Shown one piece after another: positions 15,292 to 24,123 of a DNA stretch of 33,911 nucleotides. A program made the position numbers and the translations under genes. Below the pieces are notes generated by a model. The model made no database searches and was not told the DNA's origin. It saw nothing but the letters and a program-made list of their open reading frames with translations. The stretch covers positions 1 through 33,911 of the forward strand of contig JAJYQK010000102.1 in assembly GCA_021794645.1 (NCBI GenBank). Reading direction: 5' to 3'. Origin of the DNA: Actinomycetes bacterium (GTDB lineage: Bacteria > Actinomycetota > Acidimicrobiia > Acidimicrobiales > Bog-793). Each line of letters begins with the position of its first letter. The stretch's first letter is position 1.

Positions 15292-16686
15292 TTGAGCAAC
15301 GAGTACCCCTACGCCGAGCGCTACGGCGTGCTGCGGGCCCTCCCCGAGAAGGGACGCCCACGAGAAGAGGTCCTGGCCGAGCTGGCCGAGATGGCAAGAG
15401 ACGAGGATGCCTTCTGGGAGTCAGGCAGGTGCTCGGGCACCATGTACTGCGGAGACCACGACCACTACGGCTTCATGACGGAGGCCTTCGGGCTGTACGC
15501 CCACGTGAACGCCCTGCAGCGCGACATCTGCCCCAGCCAGACGCGCTTCGAGGGCGAGATCATCGCAATGGCGCTCGACCTCTTCCACGCCGAGGCCGTG
15601 AGCGACGCCGTGCCGGCGGGCCTCGTCACGAGCGGTGGCACGGCCAGCATCACCCACGCCCTGCTCGCCTACCGCGAGGCCGCCGCCGCAGGTGGGCTGC
15701 ACCGGCCCAACATCATCAAGCCGGAGACGGCTCACCCGGCCTTCGACAAGGCCTGCCACCTCTTCGGCATCGAGCTGAGGAGGGCACCCGTCGACCCGGC
15801 CACCACCGTCGTCGACCTCGACTGGGTGGCGAGCCAGATCGACGCCGACACGATCGCCCTCGTCGGCTCGGCCTGCAACTACGGCTACGGAACCATCGAC
15901 CCGATCGAGCACCTCTCCGAGCTGGCTCTCTCCCGCGGCATCGGGCTGCACGTCGACGCCTGTCTCGGTGGCTTCATCCTCCCCTTCGGAGAGGAGCTCG
16001 GCTACCCCATCGCCCCCTTTGACTTCCGGCTGCCGGGCGTCACCTCCATCTCGGCTGACACCCACAAGTACGGCTACGCCTTCAAGGGTTCCTCGACGGT
16101 GCTGTTCAGGGACAAGGCGCTCCGCAACGCCCAGTACTTCTTCCTCACGGACTGGAGCGGCGGGAAGTACTGCTCGCCGGGGATGGACGGCTCCCGCTCA
16201 GGCGGCCTGCTGGCGGCCACCTGGGCCTCGCTCGTCTCGCTCGGCCGGGAGGGCTACCGCCGTTACGCCGCCGAGATCTTCGAGACCGCCTACGAGATGC
16301 AAGCGGCGGTCTCCTCCCACAGCGAGCTGCGCCTCCTCGGCCGGCCCAGCTTCCTCTTCTCCTTCACGAGCGACGAGTTCGACATCTACCACGTCAACGA
16401 CTTCATGCGGCTGCGAGGCTGGCGCTTCAACGGCCAGCAGTACCCGAACGCCCTCCACATGGCCGTCACCCGGCCCCAGACCAAAGCCGGTGTCACCGAG
16501 GCGTTCGCGGCCGACCTCGCCGAGGCCGTCGCCTACGCCAAGGAGAAGGAGGCGAGCGGAGTCGCCCCGGCGAGCGGGGCCATCTACGGCGGCGTCGCCG
16601 GCGGCATGACGGCCGAGGCCGACGAGTTCATCAAGATGGTGATGGCCGAGATGATGGACAACCAGCAGGCCGTCCCGGCCGAATGA
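15292..16686 (+). CDS. Sphingosine-1-phosphate-lyase-like PLP enzyme
   Basis: A 464-residue fold-type I PLP enzyme of the decarboxylase group II superfamily. The order of motifs is that of sphingosine-1-phosphate lyase: SGTMYCGD, LVTSGGTASITHALLAYRE, TAHPAFDKACHLFGI, ALVGSACNYGYGTIDPI, GLHVDACLGGF, and SADTHKYGYAFKGSS with Lys259 as Schiff-base lysine. The family cleaves phosphorylated amino alcohols into an aldehyde and an ethanolamine phosphate-type product. Bacterial relatives also include uncharacterised lyases, so the substrate is unknown. No membrane helix is present, unlike the eukaryotic enzymes. TTG start with GGAGGAGG about 6 bases upstream. It is ATGA-coupled to a sugar kinase, hinting that a phosphorylated substrate is made next door. 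Confidence 0.85.
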   Translation: MSNEYPYAERYGVLRALPEKGRPREEVLAELAEMARDEDAFWESGRCSGTMYCGDHDHYGFMTEAFGLYAHVNALQRDICPSQTRFEGEIIAMALDLFHAEAVSDAVPAGLVTSGGTASITHALLAYREAAAAGGLHRPNIIKPETAHPAFDKACHLFGIELRRAPVDPATTVVDLDWVASQIDADTIALVGSACNYGYGTIDPIEHLSELALSRGIGLHVDACLGGFILPFGEELGYPIAPFDFRLPGVTSISADTHKYGYAFKGSSTVLFRDKALRNAQYFFLTDWSGGKYCSPGMDGSRSGGLLAATWASLVSLGREGYRRYAAEIFETAYEMQAAVSSHSELRLLGRPSFLFSFTSDEFDIYHVNDFMRLRGWRFNGQQYPNALHMAVTRPQTKAGVTEAFAADLAEAVAYAKEKEASGVAPASGAIYGGVAGGMTAEADEFIKMVMAEMMDNQQAVPAE

Positions 16687-18230
16687 GCTCGCCCGCGCCG
16701 GCAGCGGTCTGCCTGGCGGTCGACCTCGGGACCGGAGGGCCGAAGATCGGCCTAGTCCGCCTCGAAGGAGGGGTGCTCTGGGAGGAGCACAGGCAGGTGC
16801 AGACCCGCTGGCTGGCCGGTGGCGGGGCGGTGCAGGACGCCCGGGAGTGGTGGCAGCTCGTGAAGGACTCGGCCCGGAGGGCGCTCAGAAGCGGCGTCAC
16901 CGACCCCGCCGAGGTGGTGGCGGTCTCGGTGACAGGTCAGTGGGCGAGCACGGTCCCGGTGGGAGCAGATGGCGAGCCGGCCGGGGAGTGCCTCCTTTGG
17001 ATGGACAGCCGGGGCGGGCCGTACTCGCGCAAGGTGATCGGCGGCCCCGTGGCCGGCTACGCCCCCCGGGCCGCCCTTAAGTGGCTGCGCCGCAGCGGCG
17101 GGGCGCCCTCTCCGAGCGGGGCCGACCCGATCGGCCACATCCTGTTCATCGAGAACGCCCTTCCGCACGTGGCGGCGAGGACGGCGCTCTACCTCGAGCC
17201 GGTCGACTTCCTCTCGATGTGCTTCACCGGCCTCGCCCGCGCCAGCCATGCCTCGATGACCGGCGCCTGGCTCACCGACAACCGCCACCTCGACAAGCTG
17301 GCCTACGATCCGACGCTGCTCCGCCTGGCCGGCCTCGACGCGACGAGGCTGCCGAGCCTGGTGCCGACCGGCTCTCTCCTCGGGCCCGTCAGGCCGGAGG
17401 TGGCGGCCGAGCTCGGGCTGAGTGACTCGGTGCAGGTCGTCTCCGGCACGCCCGACCTCCACTCGGCGGCCTGCGGGGCAGGGGCGGTGCGAGACTTCGA
17501 GGCCCACCTCGCCATCTCGACGAGCGCCTGGATCGGCGCCCCCGTCCCCTTCAAGAAGACAGATGCCCTCCACTCGATCGCCTCGGTGCCCGGTCTGAGC
17601 CCGCACCGCTACCTCATCGCCAACAACCACGAGACGGGTGGCTTCTGCCTCGCCTGGCTGCGGGACCTCGCCTTCCCCGGCACCTCGTTCGAAGATGTCA
17701 CGGCCGAGGCCGCCCGCTCGGAGGCCGGAGCTGGCAAGGTGATCTTCACTCCCTGGCTGAACGGTGAGCGCTCTCCCGTCGACGACCGGCGGGCTCGGGG
17801 CGGGTTCCACAACCTCTCGGTGACCACCTCGCGAAGTGAGCTGGCCCGGGCGGTGCTCGAGGGGGTGGCGCTCAACAACCGCTGGCTGCACGAGGCCGTG
17901 GAAGCTTTCGCCGGCCGGCGGCTCGACCCGATCCGCATCATCGGCGGGGGCGCCCAGTCGGACCTCTGGTGCCAGATCCACGCCGATGTCATGCAAAGGG
18001 TCATCGAGCGGGTCGACTCCCCCCTGCATGCCAACCTGCGCGGAGCCGCTGTCTTCGCCGGCCTGGCGCTCGGAAGCTTCGAGGCCGAGGAGGTGAGCGG
18101 CCTCGTCCCGGCCAGGAGGACGTTCGAGCCCGACGGGGCGACCGCCGGCCGCTACGAGGAGCTCTACGGCGAGTTCCCGCGGCTCTACAAGAGCGAGAAA
18201 CCCATGTTCGCCCGGCTCAACTCCCACTGA
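16683..18230 (+). CDS. FGGY-family carbohydrate kinase (xylulokinase-like)
   Basis: A 515-residue sugar/polyol kinase. The phosphate-1 motif is DLGTGGPKIGLV near 14-25, where most kinases have DxGTSSxK. ISVTGQW-type substrate and LLWMDSRG motifs follow, then VVSGTPDLHSAACGAGAV, TPWLNGERSPVDD, and IRIIGGGAQSDLWCQI of the ATP-binding domain. Length and order fit xylulokinase-like members. The substrate cannot be read from the sequence. The start ATG overlaps the stop of the lyase-like gene (ATGA). The coupling suggests the kinase and the PLP enzyme act on one pathway. The gene ends convergently with the MBL-fold gene, 63 bp away. Confidence 0.9.
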   Translation: MSSPAPAAVCLAVDLGTGGPKIGLVRLEGGVLWEEHRQVQTRWLAGGGAVQDAREWWQLVKDSARRALRSGVTDPAEVVAVSVTGQWASTVPVGADGEPAGECLLWMDSRGGPYSRKVIGGPVAGYAPRAALKWLRRSGGAPSPSGADPIGHILFIENALPHVAARTALYLEPVDFLSMCFTGLARASHASMTGAWLTDNRHLDKLAYDPTLLRLAGLDATRLPSLVPTGSLLGPVRPEVAAELGLSDSVQVVSGTPDLHSAACGAGAVRDFEAHLAISTSAWIGAPVPFKKTDALHSIASVPGLSPHRYLIANNHETGGFCLAWLRDLAFPGTSFEDVTAEAARSEAGAGKVIFTPWLNGERSPVDDRRARGGFHNLSVTTSRSELARAVLEGVALNNRWLHEAVEAFAGRRLDPIRIIGGGAQSDLWCQIHADVMQRVIERVDSPLHANLRGAAVFAGLALGSFEAEEVSGLVPARRTFEPDGATAGRYEELYGEFPRLYKSEKPMFARLNSH

Positions 18231-18293
18231 TCGTCACCTCCTTCTCAGCGCCTTCCCGCAGGTCGGGCAGGCCCGTGAGGGGGCGAGAGAGCG

Positions 18294-19217
18294 TCAGGAG
18301 GCCGGGCGGGCGCTTTTTTGCTCGAGCCAGCGCCGCAACCCCGCCGCGTTCGAGTGGACGCCGTTCAGGGTCTCGAGGCGCTCTCGCTGGTCGGGGGCGA
18401 CCGAGTCGAAGTCGGGCGAGAAGCGGGCGCCGAGGGCAGCCGCGATGTCCTCGCCCGCCTCGAAGGCCCGTTGGGCCTCCTCGGCCCAGGCCGTCAGAGT
18501 CTCGGCCGCCTCCTCCAACAGCTCGGCGGGGGGCGCCTCGATGAGCCCGTAGTGGGCAAGGGCTATGCCGGCCGGTGAGTGGTCGGCGAAGCGGCGCAGC
18601 GATTTGAGGGCCTGGTCGAGGTCGAAGTCGGGAGGGGGGGTCGCCGGGCGGAGGACGCCCCCGGCCGGCAGCTTCACACCGACGGCATCGCCGGCAAAGA
18701 GCAGGCCGGAGGTTGAGTCGATGAGGCCGAGGTGGTGCTTGGCGTGGCCGGGCGAGTCGATGGCTCGTAGGCTCCTCCCGCCGCCGAGGTCGATTTCCTC
18801 GTCGTCTCCGAGGACGTGGATCCGCTCGGCCGGTGTCGGGTCGAGGCGGCCGTAGAGGCTGTCGAGCAGCGGGCCGTAGACGCGGGCGGCCGAGTCGACC
18901 AGCCTGCTCGGGTCGGCCAGGTGGCGAGCCCCCTTCTCATGCACGTAGACCGTCGCCTGCGGGAAGGCGCGGGCGATGTCGCCCACTCCCCCGGCATGGT
19001 CGAGATGGATGTGGGTTACGGCGACCCCGGCCAGCTCGGAGGGGGCGACGCCGAGCTCGGAGAGGGCGGCGAGCAGCGTCTCGACCGAGGACTGGCTACC
19101 GGTCTCGACCAGCACCGACCTGCTCCCTGTGACCAGGTAGCCGGCCGTCATCTTCTCGAAGCCGCCGAGCAGCGTGTCGATCTCGATGACGCCGTCCGCC
19201 AGGGCCAGATGGGCCAT
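18294..19217 (-). CDS. MBL-fold metallo-hydrolase
   Basis: A 307-residue metallo-beta-lactamase-fold hydrolase. HIHLDH (HxHxDH) with the preceding T and following AGG is the core metal motif, joined by His in SPGHAKHH, Asp in LFAGDAVG and His in ALAHYG: a full two-metal set. A helical C-terminal ~80 residues follow the fold. Family members include lactonases and thioesterases; which applies cannot be told from sequence alone. It starts one base after the stop of the glucose-dehydrogenase-like gene, so the two are almost certainly translated from one message. A gluconolactone-hydrolysing role would fit that context, but this is inference. Confidence 0.85.
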   Translation of the reverse strand: MAHLALADGVIEIDTLLGGFEKMTAGYLVTGSRSVLVETGSQSSVETLLAALSELGVAPSELAGVAVTHIHLDHAGGVGDIARAFPQATVYVHEKGARHLADPSRLVDSAARVYGPLLDSLYGRLDPTPAERIHVLGDDEEIDLGGGRSLRAIDSPGHAKHHLGLIDSTSGLLFAGDAVGVKLPAGGVLRPATPPPDFDLDQALKSLRRFADHSPAGIALAHYGLIEAPPAELLEEAAETLTAWAEEAQRAFEAGEDIAAALGARFSPDFDSVAPDQRERLETLNGVHSNAAGLRRWLEQKSARPAS

Positions 19218-19218
19218 C

Positions 19219-20274
19219 TCACTCGCCCCCGGTGATCTCGATGACGACCTTCACGTCGTCGCTCTGGCGCTCGAGGGCCGAGGCGAACTGCTCCATCGGC
19301 ACCTTGCGGGTGATGAGCTTGGTCAGCCAGCTGGCGTCCGCCCGTGCGAGCGCCTCGGCCGCCTGCTCGTAGTGGCGCCGGTTGGCGTTCACCGAGCCGA
19401 CGACACCCTCGTTGCCGAGCACCATCGAGCGGTTGACGAGGCCGGCGTCGATGGACAGCTCCCGGCCGACCGGGGAGACGCCCGTCAGGCAGACGACGCC
19501 GCCCGAGCCGATGTGCTCGATGGCATCGAAGACGAGCGCCGGCACGCCGGTGCACTCGATGATCACGTCCGGCTCGGACTCGAGCGCCTTCTCGATCGGG
19601 CCGGTGTCGTAGGTGGCGCCGAGCGCCGCCACGAGGTCGGGCTTGAGCCCCTCGGTCACCTGGTCGAAGACGTGGACGTCGAGGCCCCGCTGCACGCCGA
19701 GGAGGGCGGCGAGGAGGCCGATCGGGCCGGCGCCGGTCACGACCGCCGTCTTCGGGTGCCACGTCGCCCGCTTGCCGATCAGCTCCGCCTGCTCCCAGGC
19801 CTTGGCCACGACGCTCGTCGGCTCGAGGAGGACGCCGAGCTCACCGAGCGAGGAGTCCACCTTGACGAGCGCCTCCGGCTCGGCCCGGTACTGCTGGCGC
19901 ATGAAGCCGTCGAGCGACTTGATGCCATGCTCTGTGTACTGGCCGTTGCGGCAGAAGTCCCACTCGCCGACGGCGCAGCTGTAGCAAGGGACGGGATCGG
20001 GTCGGCGAACGATCCCGACCACGTAGTCGCCGGCGCTCAGGCCCGAGCCCGCCGGCGCCTCGCGCACCCGCCCGATCGACTCGTGCCCGAGCACGAGTCG
20101 CTCATGGCCTGCTGGAGCCCAGCCGTAGTCACCGGCCGCTATCTCGAGGTCGGTGCCGCAGATGCCGACGGCGAGAGTGTCGACGAGAACGCTCCCCTCG
20201 ACGGGAGCCGGCTCTTTCAGTTGCTCGAGGCTGGCCGAGTCCTTCTTGCCAGGGACGACGGTTATGGCTTTCAC
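19219..20274 (-). CDS. Zinc-dependent glucose-dehydrogenase-like oxidoreductase
   Basis: A 351-residue medium-chain dehydrogenase. The catalytic-zinc Cys is in GICGTDLE (near 39) and His in LGHES. A lobe with PCYSCAVGEWDFC has three Cys rather than the usual four. The NAD(P) fold motif TGAGPIGLLAAL lies near 185. The run CRNGQYTEHGIKSLDGFMRQ and the C-terminal layout match glucose-1-dehydrogenases of the archaeal type (C-terminal Glu_dehyd_C domain). Such enzymes oxidise glucose, and often other aldoses, to lactones with NAD(P). GTG start with AGGAGGAG about 7 bases upstream, overlapping the GH15 stop by 4 bp. Other polyol or threonine dehydrogenases are less likely. Confidence 0.87.
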   Translation of the reverse strand: MKAITVVPGKKDSASLEQLKEPAPVEGSVLVDTLAVGICGTDLEIAAGDYGWAPAGHERLVLGHESIGRVREAPAGSGLSAGDYVVGIVRRPDPVPCYSCAVGEWDFCRNGQYTEHGIKSLDGFMRQQYRAEPEALVKVDSSLGELGVLLEPTSVVAKAWEQAELIGKRATWHPKTAVVTGAGPIGLLAALLGVQRGLDVHVFDQVTEGLKPDLVAALGATYDTGPIEKALESEPDVIIECTGVPALVFDAIEHIGSGGVVCLTGVSPVGRELSIDAGLVNRSMVLGNEGVVGSVNANRRHYEQAAEALARADASWLTKLITRKVPMEQFASALERQSDDVKVVIEITGGE

Positions 20275-22226
20275 TGCTGCTCCTCCTGGCGGGGATCGCT
20301 GCTGCGGTGGTGGAAGGCCCGCCGCCGCAGATCGGTCGTGCCCCGCCGGTGCTTGATCTTGTGCGGTAGCGGCTTGGCGTGGGACGCCCTGGCCGCATGG
20401 GTAAGGGGGTTGTCGGTCTCGGGCGGGTGGGCGAGCCCGGCTGCGGTGTTGACGAGGGAGACGTGGCTGAAGGCCTGCGGGAAGTTGCCGACCTGGCGAC
20501 CCGCCACCGGGTCGTACTCCTCTGCCAGCAGCCCGAGATCGTTCCTGAGCGCGAGCAGCTTCTCGAACAGCTGGCGGGCCTCGGCGTGGCGACCGATGAG
20601 GTGGAGATCGTCGGCCAGCCAGAACGAGCAGGCCAAGAAGGCGCCCTCTCGACCCTCGAGGCCGTCGACGTGCTGGGAGTTGGCGGCGTCGTAGCGGAGG
20701 ACGAAGCCGTCCTGGGTGAGCTCTCGCTGGATGGCCTCGACGGTACCGATCACTCGCTCGTCACCGGGCGGCAGGAAGCCGACCAGCGGGATCATGAGCG
20801 TGCTGGCATCGAGCTCTTTCGACCCGTAGTACTGGGTGAATGTCTTCCGCTCCGGGTCGTAGCCTTTCTCGAGCACCTCTGCCCGGATGTCGTCGCGCAG
20901 CTTCTTCCACCTGTCGATGGGGCCCTCGAGGCCGAACTCCTCCACGTCGCGCACGGCCCGGTCGACCGCCATCCAGGCCATCACCTTCGAGTGGGTGAAG
21001 TGCCGCCGGGGCCCCCGCACCTCCCAGATGCCGTCGTCCGGCTCCTGCCAGCCCGACTCGAGGAAGTCGAGGATGGCGAGCTCCAGGTCCCAGGCAGGCC
21101 CGGAGCTCTCGAGCCCGAGCCGGCGGCTCTCGTGCAGGGCGCCGAGGACCTCCCCGTAGACGTCGAGCTGGAACTGGCCCGAGGCGGCGTTGCCGATCCG
21201 GACCGGCGCCGACCCCTCGTAGCCCGGCAGCCAGGGAAGCTCGCGCTCGTTCAGGTTCCGCTCCCCCGACGGGCCGTACATGATCTGCAACTTCGAGGGC
21301 TCGCCGGCCACCGCCCGCAAGAGCCAGTCCCGCCATGCCTGGGCCTCTTCGCTGTAGCCGGCCACCATGAGCGACGAGAGCGTCAAGGTGGCGTCCCGTA
21401 GCCAGGAGTAGCGGTAGTCCCAGTTCCGACTGCCCCCGAGCGTCTCGGGCAGGGAGGTGGTGGCGGCCGCGATGATCCCGCCCGTCGGGGCGTAGGTGAG
21501 GGCCTTCAAGGTGATGAGAGAGCGGACCACCGCCTGCTGCCAGTGACCGAAGTCGATGTGGTCCATGGCGGCCCACTCCTGCCAGTAGGCGACGGTGTGC
21601 TCGGTGGCATAGACGGCGTCGAGCGGTCGGGGCACCTCCTCGTGGGAACGGAAGTACGAGAGGCTGAAGGGGACCCGCTGGCCCTCTCTGATGGTGAACT
21701 CCGAGACCGTCGTCATGTCCTCGCCCCGGGTGTGCACCGGCGTCCAGAGCGCCACACCGTCCGGGCCGGCGATGGCTGTCAGCACCCCGTCGATGTGGCG
21801 GACCCAGGGGACTACCGAGCCGTACTCGAAGCGCATGACCAGGTCCATCCGCATCCTGACCTCGCCCGAGAGGCACTCGACGAGCCGGGTTAGCTCGGGG
21901 TGCTCGTGGCGCACGGGCATGCAGTCGGTGAGGCGCACCGTCCCCTCTGGCAGCTCCCAGACCTGCTCGAGGACGAGTGAATCTCCCCGGTAGGCCCGGC
22001 GGGTGGCGAGCAGGGGAGGCGCGGTGCCGGGCCGCGGGCTCGCCGCCGGCGCGATGCGCCAGTAGCCGTGGTTGGGCTCACCGAGCAGGGCGGTGAAGAT
22101 GGCCCCCGAGTCGAAGCGGGGGAGGCAGCACCAGTCGATGGAGCCGTCCCGGCCCACGAGGGCACAGGTCTGGGTGTCGCCGATGATGCCGTAGTCCTCG
22201 ATGCGCAGGCTCACACGACCCATCAT
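20271..22226 (-). CDS. Glycoside hydrolase family 15 enzyme (trehalase/glucoamylase type)
   Basis: A 651-residue cytoplasmic protein without signal peptide. The N-terminal IEDYGIIGDTQTCALVGRDGSIDW-type opening, LPRFDSGAIF, and the (alpha/alpha)6-barrel motifs PTGGIIAAATTSLPE, NWDYRYSWLRDAT and EEYDP-x-QVGNFPQAFSHVSLV are those of GH15. Actinobacterial cytoplasmic GH15 members include trehalases and glucoamylases; both release beta-glucose by inversion. The substrate here is not settled. The basic C-terminal ~40 residues (RRGTTDLRRRAFHHRSS) are beyond the domain. The stop overlaps the GTG of the glucose-dehydrogenase-like gene, linking glucose release to its oxidation. The start is ATG 22226 or the adjacent ATG 22223. 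Confidence 0.92.
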   Translation of the reverse strand: MMGRVSLRIEDYGIIGDTQTCALVGRDGSIDWCCLPRFDSGAIFTALLGEPNHGYWRIAPAASPRPGTAPPLLATRRAYRGDSLVLEQVWELPEGTVRLTDCMPVRHEHPELTRLVECLSGEVRMRMDLVMRFEYGSVVPWVRHIDGVLTAIAGPDGVALWTPVHTRGEDMTTVSEFTIREGQRVPFSLSYFRSHEEVPRPLDAVYATEHTVAYWQEWAAMDHIDFGHWQQAVVRSLITLKALTYAPTGGIIAAATTSLPETLGGSRNWDYRYSWLRDATLTLSSLMVAGYSEEAQAWRDWLLRAVAGEPSKLQIMYGPSGERNLNERELPWLPGYEGSAPVRIGNAASGQFQLDVYGEVLGALHESRRLGLESSGPAWDLELAILDFLESGWQEPDDGIWEVRGPRRHFTHSKVMAWMAVDRAVRDVEEFGLEGPIDRWKKLRDDIRAEVLEKGYDPERKTFTQYYGSKELDASTLMIPLVGFLPPGDERVIGTVEAIQRELTQDGFVLRYDAANSQHVDGLEGREGAFLACSFWLADDLHLIGRHAEARQLFEKLLALRNDLGLLAEEYDPVAGRQVGNFPQAFSHVSLVNTAAGLAHPPETDNPLTHAARASHAKPLPHKIKHRRGTTDLRRRAFHHRSSDPRQEEQQ

Positions 22227-22258
22227 TGCCCGCCGGGCCGAGTAGAAAAAGCCGGGCC

Positions 22259-23440
22259 CTAGCCGGTGGTGCAGCTCTCGGTGCTGGCCCGCGTGCCGGC
22301 CGGGAGCCGCTCGGCGGCCCGCACCCGCGCCAACACCCCCGGGGAGGCGAGCGCATAGCCGATGTCGTTGTTGTCGGTCGCCCGCGAGAAGACCACGCCG
22401 ACCACCTCCCCATCCGGCCGGAGGAGGGGGCTTCCCGAGTTGCCCTGCCTCACGATGGCCTGGATCTCGTAGATCTCCCGCACGGTCGTGTGGCGGTTGT
22501 AGATGTCCAGCCCCTCTGCGTTCAAGAGCGCCAGCACGCCCGCCGGCTGGGCGTTGAAGGGGCCCCCGCCGGGGTAGCCGAGGACGGCGGCATCTGTCCC
22601 CCGCCCGACGTAGTTCGGGTCGAGGTGGAGGGGGCGGTCCGTCAGGCCCGGCACCCTCAGCACGGCCAGGTCGTACTCGGGGTTGAAGTAGATCGCCCGG
22701 GCGACGTGGTCACCCACCTCGTCGGCCACCACCAGCTGGGTGCCACCTGCCACCACGTGGGCGTTCGTCACGACGAGGCCGGGCGCCACCACGAAGCCGG
22801 TCCCCTTCTCGACGATGTTGCCGTGGTCGCAGCCATAGGAGACCACCCGCACCGTCGAGCTGCCGGCGGCGCGGATCGCCTGGGCGACCTCTGCGCTGCT
22901 CGGCATCCTCACCGGTGTGACCGAGTTCGGCTCGATGACCGGTATCGGGAAGCCGTCTGCGCCGAGGAGGTGCTCGACCGAGGCCAGCTGGTTCGGGATC
23001 TCGGGCATCACCCGTGCCACCCCCCGCACGATGGCGGAGTTCTCGATCTGGCTCGAGATCGTCGCCACCTGGGAGTTCACCATGACCGAGGCGACGAGCC
23101 AGACGAACACGAGCGTGCCGGCCATGGCGATGACCGCCCCGCCGGCAGAGTCGAGGCGGGCGAGGCGGCGACCTTGCAACCTGCCCCAGACATGGGCTCC
23201 CACCTGGCGCCCGATCGTCCAGAGGAGGACCCCCGGCAAGAGGAGCAGCAGCAGCGAGAGAAAGGAGCGGGAGAAGTGGCCGTGCAGGTGGGGCGTCACT
23301 GCCGTCACGAGGAGGACACCGAGGCCGAGGCCGACGAGCATCCCGGCGAAAGAGAGGATCTGGACGGCTGCGCCGAGCCTGAGGCCGTGAAGGGCGGCGG
23401 CCACCAGGAGCAAGACGATTATCCAGTCGAGGAGGTCCAA
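22259..23440 (-). CDS. marP: MarP-like membrane serine protease (CvpA plus trypsin-like domain)
   Basis: A 393-residue protein. Four hydrophobic segments (about 5-20, 25-48, 60-78, 102-122) make a CvpA-type N-terminus, followed by an extracytoplasmic chymotrypsin-fold protease. The triad is visible: His228 in TNAHVVAG, Asp257 in EYDLAV and Ser335 in GNSGSP. Cys204 and Cys390 correspond in position to the disulfide that controls Mycobacterium MarP (Rv3671c), which is needed for acid and oxidative-stress resistance. Size and layout match that protein closely. It follows the pyrE-like gene by 13 bp and precedes GH15 by 32 bp, so it probably lies in a long leftward operon. Assignment as MarP is by architecture. 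Confidence 0.9.
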   Translation of the reverse strand: MDLLDWIIVLLLVAAALHGLRLGAAVQILSFAGMLVGLGLGVLLVTAVTPHLHGHFSRSFLSLLLLLLPGVLLWTIGRQVGAHVWGRLQGRRLARLDSAGGAVIAMAGTLVFVWLVASVMVNSQVATISSQIENSAIVRGVARVMPEIPNQLASVEHLLGADGFPIPVIEPNSVTPVRMPSSAEVAQAIRAAGSSTVRVVSYGCDHGNIVEKGTGFVVAPGLVVTNAHVVAGGTQLVVADEVGDHVARAIYFNPEYDLAVLRVPGLTDRPLHLDPNYVGRGTDAAVLGYPGGGPFNAQPAGVLALLNAEGLDIYNRHTTVREIYEIQAIVRQGNSGSPLLRPDGEVVGVVFSRATDNNDIGYALASPGVLARVRAAERLPAGTRASTESCTTG

Positions 23441-23453
23441 GATCTGCCCCCGC

Positions 23454-24050
23454 TCAGAGGGCTTTTATGCCGAGGTCCTCGTAGGTGAGGAGCGGGAAGT
23501 AGGGCGGAGAGGGCTCGAGGCCAGCCAGCGCCGCCCGCAGCTGCTCGCCCCGGTCGAGGACTGTGCAGAGGGCGACCACCTCTGCCCCGCTCTGGCGCAC
23601 CACCTCGAGCGCCTCGAGCAGCGAACGGCCCGTGGAGACGGTGTCCTCGAAGACGACGGCGCGCACGCCGGCCGCTAAAAGGGCTCCCTCGGTCCGCTGG
23701 CCGGTGCCGTGCTCCTTGGGGGCTTTGCGGACCGAGAACCAGGCCTTGCCGGTGAGGAGGGCGACAGCGTGCGAGACCGGGTCGGCCCCCATCGTCATGC
23801 CGCCGATGACGTCGAAGTCGATCCCCGCCTCGGCCAGGCGACCGACCACGGCTCGGGCGACAGCCGCCAGGTCGGCGCCCTCGCTCACCGCCCGGCGCAA
23901 ATCGACGTAGTCGTGGCTGGCGCCGCCCGAGGAGAGGCGGAAGGCCTGCGGGCGCCGCTCGTAGCCCCGCGCCTTCACCCGGGCGGCCAGCTCGGCCCGG
24001 CTCTCCGGCCGAACCTCGTCTTTCCACCCGGGCTCGCGTGCCATAGCCAT
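23454..24050 (-). CDS. pyrE: Orotate phosphoribosyltransferase-like protein
   Basis: A 198-residue type-I phosphoribosyltransferase. The PRPP motif VVFEDTVSTGRSLLE lies at 132-146, and the flexible catalytic loop reads VRKAPKEHGTGQRTEG (107-122). A mid-protein MTMGADPVSHAVAL fits PyrE, which attaches ribose-5-phosphate to orotate in pyrimidine synthesis. The N-terminal LSSGGASHDYVDLRRAV recalls actinobacterial PyrE (K/S-SG-x-S-x-x-Y-x-D). The other pyr genes are not nearby. The start ATG is residue 1 of MAMAR; a second ATG two codons on is possible. It is the first gene of the leftward cluster, divergent from the metal transporter across 73 bp. Confidence 0.85.
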   Translation of the reverse strand: MAMAREPGWKDEVRPESRAELAARVKARGYERRPQAFRLSSGGASHDYVDLRRAVSEGADLAAVARAVVGRLAEAGIDFDVIGGMTMGADPVSHAVALLTGKAWFSVRKAPKEHGTGQRTEGALLAAGVRAVVFEDTVSTGRSLLEALEVVRQSGAEVVALCTVLDRGEQLRAALAGLEPSPPYFPLLTYEDLGIKAL

Positions 24051-24123
24051 ATCGGGCGCTCAGTGTAGGTGCGGCCCCGGGGGGTAGCCACGCGCCCGGC
24101 TCGGCGCAGGCTAGAACGTCCCC

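Noticed and set aside
16752-18227. A 491-codon open frame opposite the FGGY kinase
   Set aside because: Composition is an antisense shadow with no recognisable motif; the kinase motifs on the plus strand are full length.
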